A stretch of 54,888 nt of DNA from JBCCGE01 sp039029455 (GCA_039029455.1 JBCCGE010000010.1:1-54888); one strand, 5' to 3'; positions 1-9,805 are shown, numbered from the stretch's first letter. Translations and numbers: made by a program. Notes: generated by a model not told the origin, from the letters alone.

Positions 1-57
1 GTTGAACATCACCTGGAATATCAACCTGAGTTCGGTGAATCTTTGCAGACATATTAA
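1..57 (+). CDS. C-terminal end of an unidentified protein (partial)
   Basis: The first 18 codons form an open frame that runs in from beyond the left edge and ends at TAA at 55-57; the tail reads VEHHLEYQPEFGESLQTY. The composition is protein-like and the stop lies just before the convergent permease gene that ends at 65, which fits normal gene packing. Too little is visible to name a family. It could also be a chance open frame. Confidence 0.4.
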   Translation, partial: VEHHLEYQPEFGESLQTY

Positions 58-64
58 GGTGAGC

Positions 65-1081
65 CTAGCGGCGCGGGATTCGTGGTTTTCTGAAAGCGGT
101 CCGTTGGTTGGCCTTCATCTCGCGGTTCAGAATATACAGGTTGCTGGATATTAACAATACGATTCCGAAAGCCGTGGTAGTGCTCGGTATTTCGTTCCAG
201 AATAGAAACCCGAAAAGTACGCTCCACAGAATGTACGTGTATTCAAACGGCGCTACGGCGCTAAATTCGGCGACCATATACGCTTTCACCAGACAGTAAA
301 AACCGGCGGTAGCGACAGCGCCCATCGTTAAAAAGATCCATTGGTGAAGATGCGAAGGGTGACTCCATTCTCTGAACAGAAAGGCAAGGGATATGGGCTC
401 CTCTGCGCCGTACAATCCCATGCCGATAACCACAGACGCCGTGATCAGACAACCGGCCAGGTAAACCAGTACTGTGTAAAAGGCAGTTACGCTGGCGGTA
501 TCATCCTGATGAATGAACCGTGTTGTGATTGTCGATACTGCGTAAGTCAACGCAGCCAGCGCAGCAAGGACGGCGCCTGCATTGTTGATATGACCGCTGG
601 GTCCGACCACCAGAACGATGGCAACAAAACCGAGAAAGACGCCAATCCACCGTCTCGGTCCTACAGGGTCGCGAAATACGATGGCCGACAATACGGTTAC
701 GATAATGGGTGCCGCAAATGTGATTGTGGCCACATCAGCCAATGGCAGCAAAGCAATTGCCAGATAGAATGTGGTGTACGATGAAAACGCCAGTGTGGCT
801 TTTATGTAGACTGGCCACTTGCGACGAAGTCGCACTGCGTTGCGTGGAACCGCAAAACGTAGAATGACCAACATGATGGCCGCACCGGTAATGCTGCGGT
901 AGAAGACGATCTGCAGTACAGAGTATTGATCGCTGAAACTCTTGATGATTATATCCTGAATCGAGAACAGAAAAAGTCCGGATGTAACCAGAAATATTCC
1001 GAGAGCTGACTGTGTTTCAACTGCACGCATGGCGGTTCCAATATCTGGTGATAACGCAACCCGGGAGCAGTGAAGATCCAT
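65..1081 (-). CDS. EamA/DMT-superfamily permease
   Basis: Inner-membrane permease of the drug/metabolite transporter superfamily, made of two EamA repeats and about ten membrane segments. The first repeat starts at ALGIFLVTSGLFLF and keeps the family-typical stretch DVATITFAAPIIVTVLSAIV; the second begins near AGAVLAALAALTYAVSTI. The C-terminus is basic. I chose the ATG at 1081 because a GAGGGG Shine-Dalgarno lies 7 nt upstream of it; the ATG at 1030 (starting MRAVETQ) is also plausible, while a longer frame back to 1249 would run into the divergent gene that starts at 1206. Family members export metabolites or take up small organic solutes; the substrate cannot be read from the sequence. A second EamA protein lies at 50790-51674. 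Confidence 0.85.
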   Translation of the reverse strand: MDLHCSRVALSPDIGTAMRAVETQSALGIFLVTSGLFLFSIQDIIIKSFSDQYSVLQIVFYRSITGAAIMLVILRFAVPRNAVRLRRKWPVYIKATLAFSSYTTFYLAIALLPLADVATITFAAPIIVTVLSAIVFRDPVGPRRWIGVFLGFVAIVLVVGPSGHINNAGAVLAALAALTYAVSTITTRFIHQDDTASVTAFYTVLVYLAGCLITASVVIGMGLYGAEEPISLAFLFREWSHPSHLHQWIFLTMGAVATAGFYCLVKAYMVAEFSAVAPFEYTYILWSVLFGFLFWNEIPSTTTAFGIVLLISSNLYILNREMKANQRTAFRKPRIPRR

Positions 1082-1205
1082 ATCATGTCCCCTCAGGCGG
1101 CGAGAGTACGCCTGCTGTGTTGCAAATAACAAGTGGGCCAGGGTCTTTTTTTTCTGCAGTCCACGATGCAAACTACCGGATTGCCCCTGCCTGGTACAAA
1201 AATAT

Positions 1206-2555
1206 ATGACCGCGAAGCAATACCGGGATTGTCGTGGAGTCAGGTTCACAGCAATCGATCAGAATTCTGTAGATGGATTTGATTCGGTAATCGAGCAAAT
1301 TATTGAATACCGTTCGACTGCGATGAAGCAGCTTAAGTCAGTGCTCGAGAGTGATCCGGAAATGCCAATGGCATGGCTGCTTCAGGGATATATGTTCAAG
1401 CTTATAGGGTCTCATTCTGTGGACGATCGAATCGAAAAGATAATCGATCGTATCGATGCGCCGAAGGTTCGTTTAAATGACCGCGAGCGGCTTCACCGAC
1501 AGGCTTTGAAAAACTGGTTTCAGGGCGACGACGTCGGCGCATGCACATGCTGGCGACAAATCCTGAAGCAATACCCAAAAGATCTGTTGGCAATCAAACT
1601 CCTTCACTCGAGTACATTCTGGATGGGTGACAGTCGGCAATTGCTCGATTCAATCGGAGGTGTCTGGAACCAGTGGGATTCATCGGACTGCGGCTATTCG
1701 CACCTGATGGGTATGCTGTCTTTTGCACTGGAAGAGAACGGTCGCTATGCAGAAGCTGAAAACTATGCAGTGCGCGCTATTCACGACAATCCAGAGGATT
1801 TGTGGGCATTGCATGCATTGGCACATGTTTTCGAAATGCAAAGTCGGTTGCAGGAGGGCGCCCAACTGTTTGACCGACCTTTCGGTATTTGGGATGACCG
1901 CAATCCGTTTCGTGGCCATCTCTGGTGGCACGCTGCGATGTTTTATCTTGATATGCAAGACTATGAGAAAGTGCTCGAAATTTACGACCAATGCATAAGT
2001 TCGATCGAATCGACATTCTATCTTGATGTGCAGAATACGGCCTCTCTACTCATGCGACTCGATATTCGCGGAGTGGATGTTGGTGATCGTTGGCAGTCTC
2101 TCGCAGATATTGCCGAAACTCAGATAGGAGATCATGTCTTGGCATTCACCGAAATGCACTATGCAATGGCGCTTGCATCGGACCATCGAACTGCTGGCAT
2201 GGAAAAACATCGCGAATCGGTTCGTTTATTTTCGACCTCTAACGGCGTTTGGGCGGCAGATGTCATGAACAGGGTCGGCGGTACGCTGTGTGAGGCGATC
2301 ACGCGATTTATCCAAAAAGACTACCGTGCTTTTGTAAATAAAGTGCTTCCAATCCGATATGAAATTGCTCAGGTTGGAGGCAGTCATGCACAAAGGGACG
2401 TGTTTGAACAGATGCTCCTGCATTCGGCAATTCAGTGTGGCGATGTGGGGTTGGCGTCGTTGCTTTCGGGTGAGCGATTACTGCGTCGACCCGACAACCC
2501 CGATACCCGGCAATGGGTCGACGATATATCGCAACTCACGATGAGTGCGACGTAA
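1206..2555 (+). CDS. TTC38-like tetratricopeptide repeat protein
   Basis: Soluble 449-residue protein built of helical tetratricopeptide repeats and resembling the TTC38 family. Repeat-like segments are seen around residues 40-60 (SDPEMPMAWLLQGYMFKLIG), at 170-200 (ENGRYAEAENYAVRAIHDNP followed by WALHALAHVFEMQSRLQEG) and in the following HLWWHAAMFYLDMQDYEKVL stretch. No signal peptide or membrane segment is seen. TPR proteins serve as protein-binding scaffolds; bacterial TTC38 relatives have no settled function. It is divergent from the EamA permease and followed by about 160 bp without an obvious gene before the convergent amidase. No clear Shine-Dalgarno precedes the ATG, so the exact start is uncertain. 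Confidence 0.8.
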   Translation: MTAKQYRDCRGVRFTAIDQNSVDGFDSVIEQIIEYRSTAMKQLKSVLESDPEMPMAWLLQGYMFKLIGSHSVDDRIEKIIDRIDAPKVRLNDRERLHRQALKNWFQGDDVGACTCWRQILKQYPKDLLAIKLLHSSTFWMGDSRQLLDSIGGVWNQWDSSDCGYSHLMGMLSFALEENGRYAEAENYAVRAIHDNPEDLWALHALAHVFEMQSRLQEGAQLFDRPFGIWDDRNPFRGHLWWHAAMFYLDMQDYEKVLEIYDQCISSIESTFYLDVQNTASLLMRLDIRGVDVGDRWQSLADIAETQIGDHVLAFTEMHYAMALASDHRTAGMEKHRESVRLFSTSNGVWAADVMNRVGGTLCEAITRFIQKDYRAFVNKVLPIRYEIAQVGGSHAQRDVFEQMLLHSAIQCGDVGLASLLSGERLLRRPDNPDTRQWVDDISQLTMSAT

Positions 2556-2715
2556 ACATCCATTTTCCCCGATTCTTGCAGTCGACGATACGCCGAGGTT
2601 ACGCCTATATTAAGGCGGTCCAACTGTGCGTTCTGACCGATTCTTAGCAACGCCCCAGGTTTTTTGGTGGATCTGTGGAGAAGCCAAACCATCCTGATAG
2701 TGCGTTCCCGAAAGT

Positions 2716-4176
2716 TCAGGAGTCTGCGAAAGGGCGGATCTCCGGGACGCTAAAAACCCCGTTGCACGCTGACTCAAATGCCAGAGCAGCGTCAAATACA
2801 GAGGCGTCATCGAAAGTGCGCCCCACGATTTGGATGCCCGTAGGCACACCGGTAGCAGCAAAACCACTCGGGACTGCCATCACCGGACAGTTGTGCAGCA
2901 TATTGAAATGATGGGTCAGAACCCATCCATACTCGGGATCGACGACTTTGCCATTGATCTGGAAATTTGTGTTTGTCGGATCGTGATCTGCAGAAACTGC
3001 GGGTATTGCACACGTGGGACAGATAAACAGATCGCACTCCTCGAGCAGTTTGCCAAATGACTGGTACATCTCATGCTGAACCTCCCAGGATCGCGAGACA
3101 TCGTCGATTCTGGTCGACTCAACACCGCAAGCTGCTGCCAGCGTGTAGTCATTGAGAGCTGATGGCTTTGATTTTGCAGCTTCTGCAGCTTGTCTGAGGT
3201 AGTGCATGGTGTTGTACCAGTGCATGGCTGCGGCGTCACAATGCTCTCCCCATGGCAATTCAGTTTCGGTTACATGAGCACCCAAGGCACGGAATACCTC
3301 GAGTGCGTGGAGCGTATTCTGTTGGACATCGTGATCGATCTCAAAATATCCAAGATCCATGGAAAATGCGATCTTTACTCCCTCTATCCCCCCGGAAAGC
3401 TGCGGCATTTCCACCCGGTCGCGCAAGCTGTCGTGATCACGTGGGTGAGGGCCTGAGACGATATTCTGGATCAACGCCAGATCGGCAACCGATCTGGCGA
3501 GTGGACCGCAGTGGTTGTAGCGGTCAAAATTCGCTGGCGGACCGTCAGGATTTCGACCATGGGGTGGTTTAAATCCGACAACACCACAACAACTGGCGGG
3601 AATACGAATTGATCCGCCGATGTCAGTGCCTGTAGCTATCGGTGCGAAACCCGCGGCAAGAGCGGCTGCGGAACCTCCTGATGAGCCACCAGGTCCGAAT
3701 CTGGTGTTGTGCGGATTCAGCGTATTTCCCCAGGCCAGACTCCGACACACGCCTGAAATGCAGAACTCCGGCGTTGTTGTGCGCGCGATAATTATAGCGC
3801 CGGCATTTTCGAGACGATCAATCATTGGGTCTGAGTGGGCATCGGGTGGTGCATCGAGGTGGAGCAGAGAACCGTAGGTGGTTCGCCTGTTTTTCACTCG
3901 CTGGGCATCTTTGACCAGAATCGGGATTCCAAGCAGTGGCGCAGTTGGACCTCCTCTCGCATAGAGTGCATCCGCAGCCAAAGCACGTCGCTGAGCATCA
4001 TCAAAATAAGTATCCGTCAATGCATTGATGGTCGGGTTTAAGCGGTCAATGCGATCCATCAGAGCACTCAACAGCTGACTGGGTTTCAGGCTTTTTTGAC
4101 GGAACTGCTGCAATGCGTCCAGCGCGGTCAGATAACAGAGCTCCTCTTGCATACCTTCCATTAATTCAGGATTCAA
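2716..4176 (-). CDS. Amidase (amidase-signature family)
   Basis: Hydrolase of the amidase-signature family, which cleaves carboxamides with a Ser-cisSer-Lys triad. The 486-residue length is typical. The triad can be placed: Lys89 in GIPILVKD, cis-Ser165 in GPGGSSGGSAAALAAG, and nucleophile Ser189 in GTDIGGSIR; the 24-residue spacing between the two serines matches the family. GatA-type function in tRNA amidation is unlikely because no gatB or gatC is nearby. It is the last gene of a minus-strand set: amidase (6802-8208), sulfatase, dehydratase, and this gene 72 bp after the dehydratase stop. A role in releasing ammonia or an acid from an amide intermediate is inferred. The physiological substrate is unknown. 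Confidence 0.9.
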   Translation of the reverse strand: MNPELMEGMQEELCYLTALDALQQFRQKSLKPSQLLSALMDRIDRLNPTINALTDTYFDDAQRRALAADALYARGGPTAPLLGIPILVKDAQRVKNRRTTYGSLLHLDAPPDAHSDPMIDRLENAGAIIIARTTTPEFCISGVCRSLAWGNTLNPHNTRFGPGGSSGGSAAALAAGFAPIATGTDIGGSIRIPASCCGVVGFKPPHGRNPDGPPANFDRYNHCGPLARSVADLALIQNIVSGPHPRDHDSLRDRVEMPQLSGGIEGVKIAFSMDLGYFEIDHDVQQNTLHALEVFRALGAHVTETELPWGEHCDAAAMHWYNTMHYLRQAAEAAKSKPSALNDYTLAAACGVESTRIDDVSRSWEVQHEMYQSFGKLLEECDLFICPTCAIPAVSADHDPTNTNFQINGKVVDPEYGWVLTHHFNMLHNCPVMAVPSGFAATGVPTGIQIVGRTFDDASVFDAALAFESACNGVFSVPEIRPFADS

Positions 4177-4248
4177 CAGGTTAATTTGGACAAAAGATTA
4201 AGGCGCAGCCCTTCGATGTGTCGTCAAAACGAACTGCAGTGAAGTTCC

Positions 4249-5244
4249 TTAGAAATGCAGTGCAGTCGCCTTCAATGCACGCGAAAATATCTCCCGATCC
4301 GTGTTGCCGCCAGATACAACGATAAGGCTGGTACTGTTTTTTGATAATCCTTTTTCGGCAATCAGAGCTGCAAGTGCAACGATACCGCCCGGTTCAGCAA
4401 CGATCTTGAATTCTCTAAACGCGATTCCCATTGATTTCAAAACATCCTCTTCTGACACAACATAGCCGCCGGAAAGCAGGGTTCGATTGATTGAAAAGGT
4501 AAGTTCTCCAGGTTGAGGTGTGACAATTGCGTCACATATTGAACGAACTGAGGCGTCCGCGATTTCTCTCTGACCACTGTTGAGTGATCGAACCGTATCG
4601 TCAAAATTTTTAGGTTCAACGGCAAAAACTTTCGTCGAGGGACTGAGATGACTGGCTGCAGAAGCGATCCCGGAAATCAATCCACCGCCTCCGCAAGGAC
4701 AAAGGATCTGGTCGACAGTTACGCCCAGACGTTTCGTATCCTCAAGCGCTTCCAGTCCGACAGTACCCTGGCCACAGATAATTTCCGGATCATCATACGG
4801 CTTGATCAGTGAACGTCCCTGGGAAGCGCAGAGTTCTTCTCCGATCTCTTCCCGGTTCTCTGTGTAACGGTTGTAAAGTACAACCTCAGCCCCATACAGA
4901 CGCGTATTTTCAATTTTTATAGCCGGAGCATCCTCGGGCATGACGATCGTGGCATCGATGCCAAAATAGCGCGCAGCGTAGGCGACACCCTGCGCATGAT
5001 TTCCGGAAGAAAATGCCACCACGCCGCGCTTGCGCTGTGTTTCTGACAGGCACGAAATTTTATTGAATGCGCCGCGAATTTTGAATGAGCCGGTGACCTG
5101 AAGGCATTCCGGCTTCACGATAATGCGCGCGTCCAGTTGCTTGTTGAGTAACGGTGATTCAAGCAGGGGAGTGCGGCGTACAACCGGTTCGATGCGCTCT
5201 GCGGCCTGTCTGAGCTGCTGTAGTGTGGGGCCGCAGTTCACCAC
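4249..5244 (-). CDS. PLP-dependent threonine/serine dehydratase-like enzyme
   Basis: Fold-type II pyridoxal-phosphate enzyme related to biodegradative threonine/serine ammonia-lyases, which eliminate water (or another beta-leaving group) and release ammonia and a 2-oxoacid. The Schiff-base lysine is Lys55 in TGSFKIRGAFNK; the substrate/cofactor loop SSGNHAQGVAYAAR and the glycine-rich phosphate loop CGGGGLISG are intact. The 331-residue length means that the C-terminal ACT regulatory domain of biosynthetic IlvA is absent. The start overlaps the end of the sulfatase gene by 7 nt, which suggests translational coupling. Relatives include serine racemase, threo-3-hydroxyaspartate dehydratase and the ectoine-utilisation EutB, so substrate assignment stays open. 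Confidence 0.88.
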   Translation of the reverse strand: MVNCGPTLQQLRQAAERIEPVVRRTPLLESPLLNKQLDARIIVKPECLQVTGSFKIRGAFNKISCLSETQRKRGVVAFSSGNHAQGVAYAARYFGIDATIVMPEDAPAIKIENTRLYGAEVVLYNRYTENREEIGEELCASQGRSLIKPYDDPEIICGQGTVGLEALEDTKRLGVTVDQILCPCGGGGLISGIASAASHLSPSTKVFAVEPKNFDDTVRSLNSGQREIADASVRSICDAIVTPQPGELTFSINRTLLSGGYVVSEEDVLKSMGIAFREFKIVAEPGGIVALAALIAEKGLSKNSTSLIVVSGGNTDREIFSRALKATALHF

Positions 5245-6773
5245 TTACACAGCCTCGGATTTTCCACATCGAATTGGGGTGGAAACTGCGTCTGCAGCAC
5301 AGTAGCCAGCTCAGATTTTTCTTGCGAATAACAAGGATCGTTAAAAAGATTGACGTGTTCTTCAGGATCTGATCGCAGATCGAACAGCTCACCCCATTGC
5401 GGTCTTTGTGGATACACGCTCAGTCGCCATTCGGCTGTGCGCACTGTCTGGTTGTAAAGGTGAGGCAGGGCTGTTGGGTGGTATTCACCAAAATCGAACT
5501 CTCTGATGCTGGTTTTGTGTCCGCTCAGAACGGGTGATAAATCAGTGCCGTCCAGATTTACATCAGTCGCATCGATACCGCACAATACCAAAAGAGTTGG
5601 CATCAGATCGATGTGATTTGTGGGTGACTCAACAACTCTGTTGCAATCGATGCCGGGACCACTCATCAGACAACTGACCTGCGTCAGCTGCCTGTAGGAG
5701 GGCGGACCCTTGTGGAGAAGACCATGGGTTCCAAGCAGTTCGCCGTGATCCGAGGTAAACACAACCAGAACCTCACTCAGACCCTGTTGTTTTTCAACTT
5801 CGCTCAGTATTTTACCGACGCAGTCGTCGATCATTTCGATCATGCCGTACGTCGCTGCGATCGCCCGTTGCATAGAGTGATCACTGATGTCATCGGTCGT
5901 GATCATGGAGCCTGCTTCAAGAGAGTCGTCTGCAGACCAGTACAGCTCTCTGAACCCCTTTCCTTTCGGGTACAGCGCATCAAGATAGTCGGGCATTCTC
6001 TCTCGTTCGCCTGGATCAAATCGCGGCAGGGGCATATCCTCAGGTTTGAACCGATCACAATACGGTGCCGGCGGGGAAAACGGATGATGAGGATCCGGAA
6101 AAGAGACAAACAGGAAATAGGGATGGTCATCGTCATACGACGATTGCAGAAATCTACAGGCTCTTTCCGTGATCCAGTAGTTGTAATGCTGTTCAAATGG
6201 AAGTGCGCAGTTCCAGATTTCGTCCAGGTCCTCTGGCGGCGGTTCGGGAGCGCTCGCAGGATCCAGAAGCGAAGCAGATTCTGGAAAATTCTCTTCAAGC
6301 CAGGACGCGTAGTGACCGGCAACGGCTGCGGTATCAGATTCCCCCAGCAGCAGATCAATAGAGTCGTATCCGTAAAACGGGCCGTCCCAGTCCCTAGCAC
6401 CCCGCGTTTCCCAGAATGAACGTGAATCCGGCATTTGCAGCGCCTCGTCAGCAAGAATTGGCTGAAGATGCTGCTTTCCAACGCCGTGTGTGGAGTATCC
6501 GTTTCCAGACAGCAGTTTCATCAATGTGGGCACATTCTCAGGCAGGGCGCGACCGTTGGTGATCAGCTGGTGATGCCGGGGGAGCAGTCCTGTTGCCATC
6601 GTGGCGCGACTGGGCGAACAGATTTGCATCGGTGTGTGGTGCTGGTCAAAGCGGACTCCGGTGGCGGCGATGCGGTCGATGTTTGGAGATCGGCACACCG
6701 GATTACCGTAGCAAGCCAGGCTGTCTGCACGCTGCTGATCCGTGCAAATCCAAATAACGTTCGGCTTTTTCAT
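5238..6773 (-). CDS. Sulfatase (formylglycine-dependent, alkaline phosphatase superfamily)
   Basis: Type I sulfatase that would hydrolyse a sulfate ester. The formylglycine motif C-S-P-S-R lies at residues 52-56 with Cys52 as the residue to be oxidised; metal ligands are suggested by the N-terminal CTDQQRADSLACYG segment and by the later VVFTSDHGELLGTHG block. At 511 residues it has the normal length. There is no signal peptide, so the enzyme is probably cytoplasmic, unlike many polysaccharide sulfatases. The typical arylsulfatase/choline-sulfatase-like ending with PQRPQWGELFDLRSDPEEHVNLF is present. It sits between an amidase and a dehydratase in one operon. Activity requires a formylglycine-generating enzyme, which is not encoded in this window. 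Confidence 0.9.
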   Translation of the reverse strand: MKKPNVIWICTDQQRADSLACYGNPVCRSPNIDRIAATGVRFDQHHTPMQICSPSRATMATGLLPRHHQLITNGRALPENVPTLMKLLSGNGYSTHGVGKQHLQPILADEALQMPDSRSFWETRGARDWDGPFYGYDSIDLLLGESDTAAVAGHYASWLEENFPESASLLDPASAPEPPPEDLDEIWNCALPFEQHYNYWITERACRFLQSSYDDDHPYFLFVSFPDPHHPFSPPAPYCDRFKPEDMPLPRFDPGERERMPDYLDALYPKGKGFRELYWSADDSLEAGSMITTDDISDHSMQRAIAATYGMIEMIDDCVGKILSEVEKQQGLSEVLVVFTSDHGELLGTHGLLHKGPPSYRQLTQVSCLMSGPGIDCNRVVESPTNHIDLMPTLLVLCGIDATDVNLDGTDLSPVLSGHKTSIREFDFGEYHPTALPHLYNQTVRTAEWRLSVYPQRPQWGELFDLRSDPEEHVNLFNDPCYSQEKSELATVLQTQFPPQFDVENPRLCKW

Positions 6774-6801
6774 TTATATTTCAAGTCGTTAATTGATTTA
6801 T

Positions 6802-8208
6802 TTAAACGGCCAGTTGAGGAGCAGAAAACCCACCGGAAAGCCCTTCTATGATCGCGGCGCAGGACAATACAGCGTGTTCGCTCCAGGGTTTGCCAATGAT
6901 CTGAACACCGATCGGGAGTGATTGATGTTGACTCGTGCCTGCCCGCACTACCGCGCCCGGCCAACCCAGAATGTTAAGAAAGGTGACGTAACTCCAGTCT
7001 TCAAATGTATCAGTTGAGGTACTTCCGTGGGGGCGTGCAAGGGTGTGAGAGGGTGGAGCAAGGATAACGTCGTACTGACTCATGTGTTCGAGTGCCTGAA
7101 TTCTGCACCGATCAATCTCCCTAAATAGTTCGGCGCGGACGCTGGCGCAGGGTGTGTCCGGTGCATGCTCCAGGTAGGTCTGCAGATCGGGTCCAGGCAC
7201 AGATGTATTGTGTCGACGCAACAACTCATGAATCATTTCACCTCCGTCCGCGCGCCGATACTCTGCAGTGAGTTCAGACAATTCTGCTATTCCGGGCAGT
7301 GGCGCGTGTTGCACGTCCAAACCTCGTGCGGAAAGTCTGTCTGCGGTATGACGGATGGTCTCTGCGATATCGGTACTGGTCGGCACCACACCATTGTCTG
7401 TGTACCACCCAATTTTCCACTGCTTTGAGAGGTCCAGTGTTTCAATAGCAGACGATACTGGCGGGATCGTGTAGTCGATGCCGTCAGCTCCGGAAATCAG
7501 TGAAATGCCGGTACGAAGATCTTCAACCGAACGAGCCATGGGGCCGATCTGCGTGATACCGTCATAGATTCCCATGCCATACGGTACGATGTGTCCGGTC
7601 AGTGGCGTGCGCCCTGAAGTTGGTTTGAGGCCGGTAATTCCGCAATAGTGAGCCGGTTCGCGGATGCTGCCGCCGGTATCCGTGCCGAGATCGAGATAGC
7701 TGAAACCACAGGCTATCGCGGCGGCGGCTCCGCCGCTGCTGCCGCCGGGACTGAGGCTCAGATCAAACGGGTTTGAGGTCCGACCAAAGAGTGTATTGTT
7801 AGTCTCCCCGCTGAGTGTCAACTCTGGTGTGTTTGATTTACCAATTATAATCGCGCCGGCGTGACGCAATCGCTTTACAACCGTGGCGTCTGAATCTGGA
7901 ACAAAGTTTCGTCGTCCCTCGGTCCCCCCTGTTGTTAACATGCCCTCAGTATCGATGGAGTCTTTTATCGTTATCGGGACACCCGACAAGGCGCCGCTTG
8001 GACGATCCTTGTTCTGGTTGTCGAGTTCAATAGCTTTGTTTCTGGCCTGCTCTGCTTCAAGTGTAACCACCGCGTTGACTTGCGGATTTAATCGTTCAAT
8101 TTGCGCAAGGCATGCATCCGTGACTTCAAGCGCACTAAGTTCGCGGTGTCGTATTGATGTTGCAATTTGTTTTGCAGACCAAAACAGGAATTCGGGTGCG
8201 GATGTCAT
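6802..8208 (-). CDS. Amidase (amidase-signature family), first gene of operon
   Basis: Second amidase-signature enzyme of the cluster, 468 residues. The triad is Lys82 in GVPITIKDSID, cis-Ser157 in SPGGSSGGAAAAIACG and nucleophile Ser181 in GTDTGGSIREPA, again 24 residues apart. It begins the minus-strand operon; the sulfatase follows after 28 bp. It is clearly a divergent paralogue of the amidase at 2716-4176 rather than a recent duplicate, since sequence outside the catalytic blocks differs. A divergent MFS transporter starts about 100 bp away, so the shared intergenic region probably carries both promoters. The substrate is unknown. Confidence 0.9.
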   Translation of the reverse strand: MTSAPEFLFWSAKQIATSIRHRELSALEVTDACLAQIERLNPQVNAVVTLEAEQARNKAIELDNQNKDRPSGALSGVPITIKDSIDTEGMLTTGGTEGRRNFVPDSDATVVKRLRHAGAIIIGKSNTPELTLSGETNNTLFGRTSNPFDLSLSPGGSSGGAAAAIACGFSYLDLGTDTGGSIREPAHYCGITGLKPTSGRTPLTGHIVPYGMGIYDGITQIGPMARSVEDLRTGISLISGADGIDYTIPPVSSAIETLDLSKQWKIGWYTDNGVVPTSTDIAETIRHTADRLSARGLDVQHAPLPGIAELSELTAEYRRADGGEMIHELLRRHNTSVPGPDLQTYLEHAPDTPCASVRAELFREIDRCRIQALEHMSQYDVILAPPSHTLARPHGSTSTDTFEDWSYVTFLNILGWPGAVVRAGTSQHQSLPIGVQIIGKPWSEHAVLSCAAIIEGLSGGFSAPQLAV

Positions 8209-8306
8209 ACACTGAGGTTACTGATTTTTCCGGATTTTGCCACGTTTGTAAGCGCTGTTAGACGGAAAGTCGTGCGACTCGTTCGAGGGGTGGATACAAT
8301 CAGGCC

Positions 8307-9587
8307 ATGTCAAAAGCTGCCCCATCTCTGTTTGCAACAATCGCTTCCGTCTGGGCGTTGTTGCTCGGTTTTGGCATCTTAATGCTCGGCGACGGTCTGC
8401 AGGGCACGCTGCTGGCCGTTCGCGCTGACCGGGAAGGCTTTTCCGCCACTCTGACCGGTATCATTATGTCGTCTTTTTATGTCGGCTTTTTGTGCGGCTC
8501 GATAACGACTCCAAAAATTATGATGCTGGTTGGCCACGTACGCGTGTTCGCGGCACTGGCCGCGCTCGCTTCCGCTGCTATCCTCGTCCATGCTGTATTT
8601 GTAACCGTTTCGATGTGGATTGTGTTGAGACTGATCAGCGGATTTTGTTTTGCCGGTCTATACGTGGTGGCGGAAAGCTGGTTGAATGACCGGGCGACGA
8701 ACCGGAACAGAGGAAAATTACTGTCGCTCTATATGGTCGTAACCTACCTTGGAGTGGGCATCGGGCAATTGTTTTTGAACCTCGCAGACCCACAGGATTA
8801 TCCGCTGTTCGTTCTGACTTCGGTTCTGATTTCGATTGCGGTCGTTCCGCTTCTGTTGTCGGCCAGTTCGTCTCCTAACTATTCTGACTCGGTGAGTATC
8901 AGTGTCAGGGAACTTTACACGAGTTCACCTCTTGGAATTGTGGGGTTGTTTATTGTTGGACTGGTCACGGCTACATTTTTTGCGCTGGGTCCCGTGTACT
9001 CTCAGCGTTTGGGTATGTCGCTGAGAGATATATCCTGGTTTATGGCGGCGGCCGTGGTGGGCACTGTAATAATGCAGTGGCCAATCGGCGCTCTTTCCGA
9101 CCGATTCGATCGTCGTTTGGTCCTCACCGTTGCGACCATATTATCCGCAATAGCCGCGTTTGCCTGCATCGTTGCCGCGACCCTGAGTGTTAACCATCTG
9201 TTTTTGTCTGTTGCTGTTTTCGCAGGACTGGCTTTGCCACTTTACTCCATCTGCATCGCGTACATTAATGATAATCTATCGAATAACCAGATGATCGCTG
9301 CAAGCGGTACGCTCGTTCTGATTGGTGGCGTCGGTGCCGTGGCGGGTCCAACTCTGGTCGCGGCTGTTATGGATGCTTTTGGTAATGACGGATTTTTCTG
9401 GTGTATGGGTGGCGCGCATCTGCTGACAGGATTATTCGCCATCTATAGAATGCTGAGAGGGCAGAGGCGCACAGGCGTTTCGAAGGGCAGCGTTGTTCCG
9501 GCCGGTGTTCATCCTGCGAGTGCAATCTATGAGGGCATTCAAAGACACGCGCAGGAAACGTCAACAGACGAAGCGTCGGATCAATAG
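8307..9587 (+). CDS. MFS transporter, YcaD-like
   Basis: Twelve-helix major facilitator permease of 426 residues in the inner membrane. The family loop between helices 2 and 3 appears as SSFYVGFLCGSITTPKIM, and the second-half equivalent as QWPIGALSDRFDRRLVL. The segment VAESWLNDRATNRNRGKLLS is characteristic of the YcaD-like group of sugar/drug-porter relatives. It is divergent from the amidase-sulfatase operon and may import the substrate of that pathway or export a product; this is inferred from position only. The C-terminal 50 residues are polar and probably cytoplasmic. Confidence 0.88.
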   Translation: MSKAAPSLFATIASVWALLLGFGILMLGDGLQGTLLAVRADREGFSATLTGIIMSSFYVGFLCGSITTPKIMMLVGHVRVFAALAALASAAILVHAVFVTVSMWIVLRLISGFCFAGLYVVAESWLNDRATNRNRGKLLSLYMVVTYLGVGIGQLFLNLADPQDYPLFVLTSVLISIAVVPLLLSASSSPNYSDSVSISVRELYTSSPLGIVGLFIVGLVTATFFALGPVYSQRLGMSLRDISWFMAAAVVGTVIMQWPIGALSDRFDRRLVLTVATILSAIAAFACIVAATLSVNHLFLSVAVFAGLALPLYSICIAYINDNLSNNQMIAASGTLVLIGGVGAVAGPTLVAAVMDAFGNDGFFWCMGGAHLLTGLFAIYRMLRGQRRTGVSKGSVVPAGVHPASAIYEGIQRHAQETSTDEASDQ

Positions 9588-9764
9588 AGCAACGCGAACA
9601 CTATCTTTAAATCAGAACCTATATCGGCAGACTGGGGTTGTAAGGCGGACCAAGACCCTTTCGGCTTTAAACCTGAACAATCCGGGTAACGCTTAAAAAC
9701 GACACGAAAACCTACCGACAGGCATTAAGTGCAGGTCTCGTGAATTCTCACCCGCCAAACATTC

Positions 9765-9790
9765 AAAGCGCCTCACCGAAGTTGCGGCGC
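9765..9790 (-). terminator. Possible intrinsic terminator of the DUF3461 gene
   Basis: Read on the minus strand, GCGCC and GGCGC arms enclose an imperfect inner stem capped by a TTCG tetraloop, followed by a short TTT run. It begins 15 bp after the stop of the DUF3461 gene. The T-run is short, so efficiency is uncertain. Confidence 0.45.
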
Positions 9791-9805
9791 GGTCCGAGGA
9801 GAGCT

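Noticed and set aside
5712..6419. 235-codon plus-strand open frame inside the sulfatase gene
   Set aside because: Antisense shadow of an enzyme with intact catalytic motifs.
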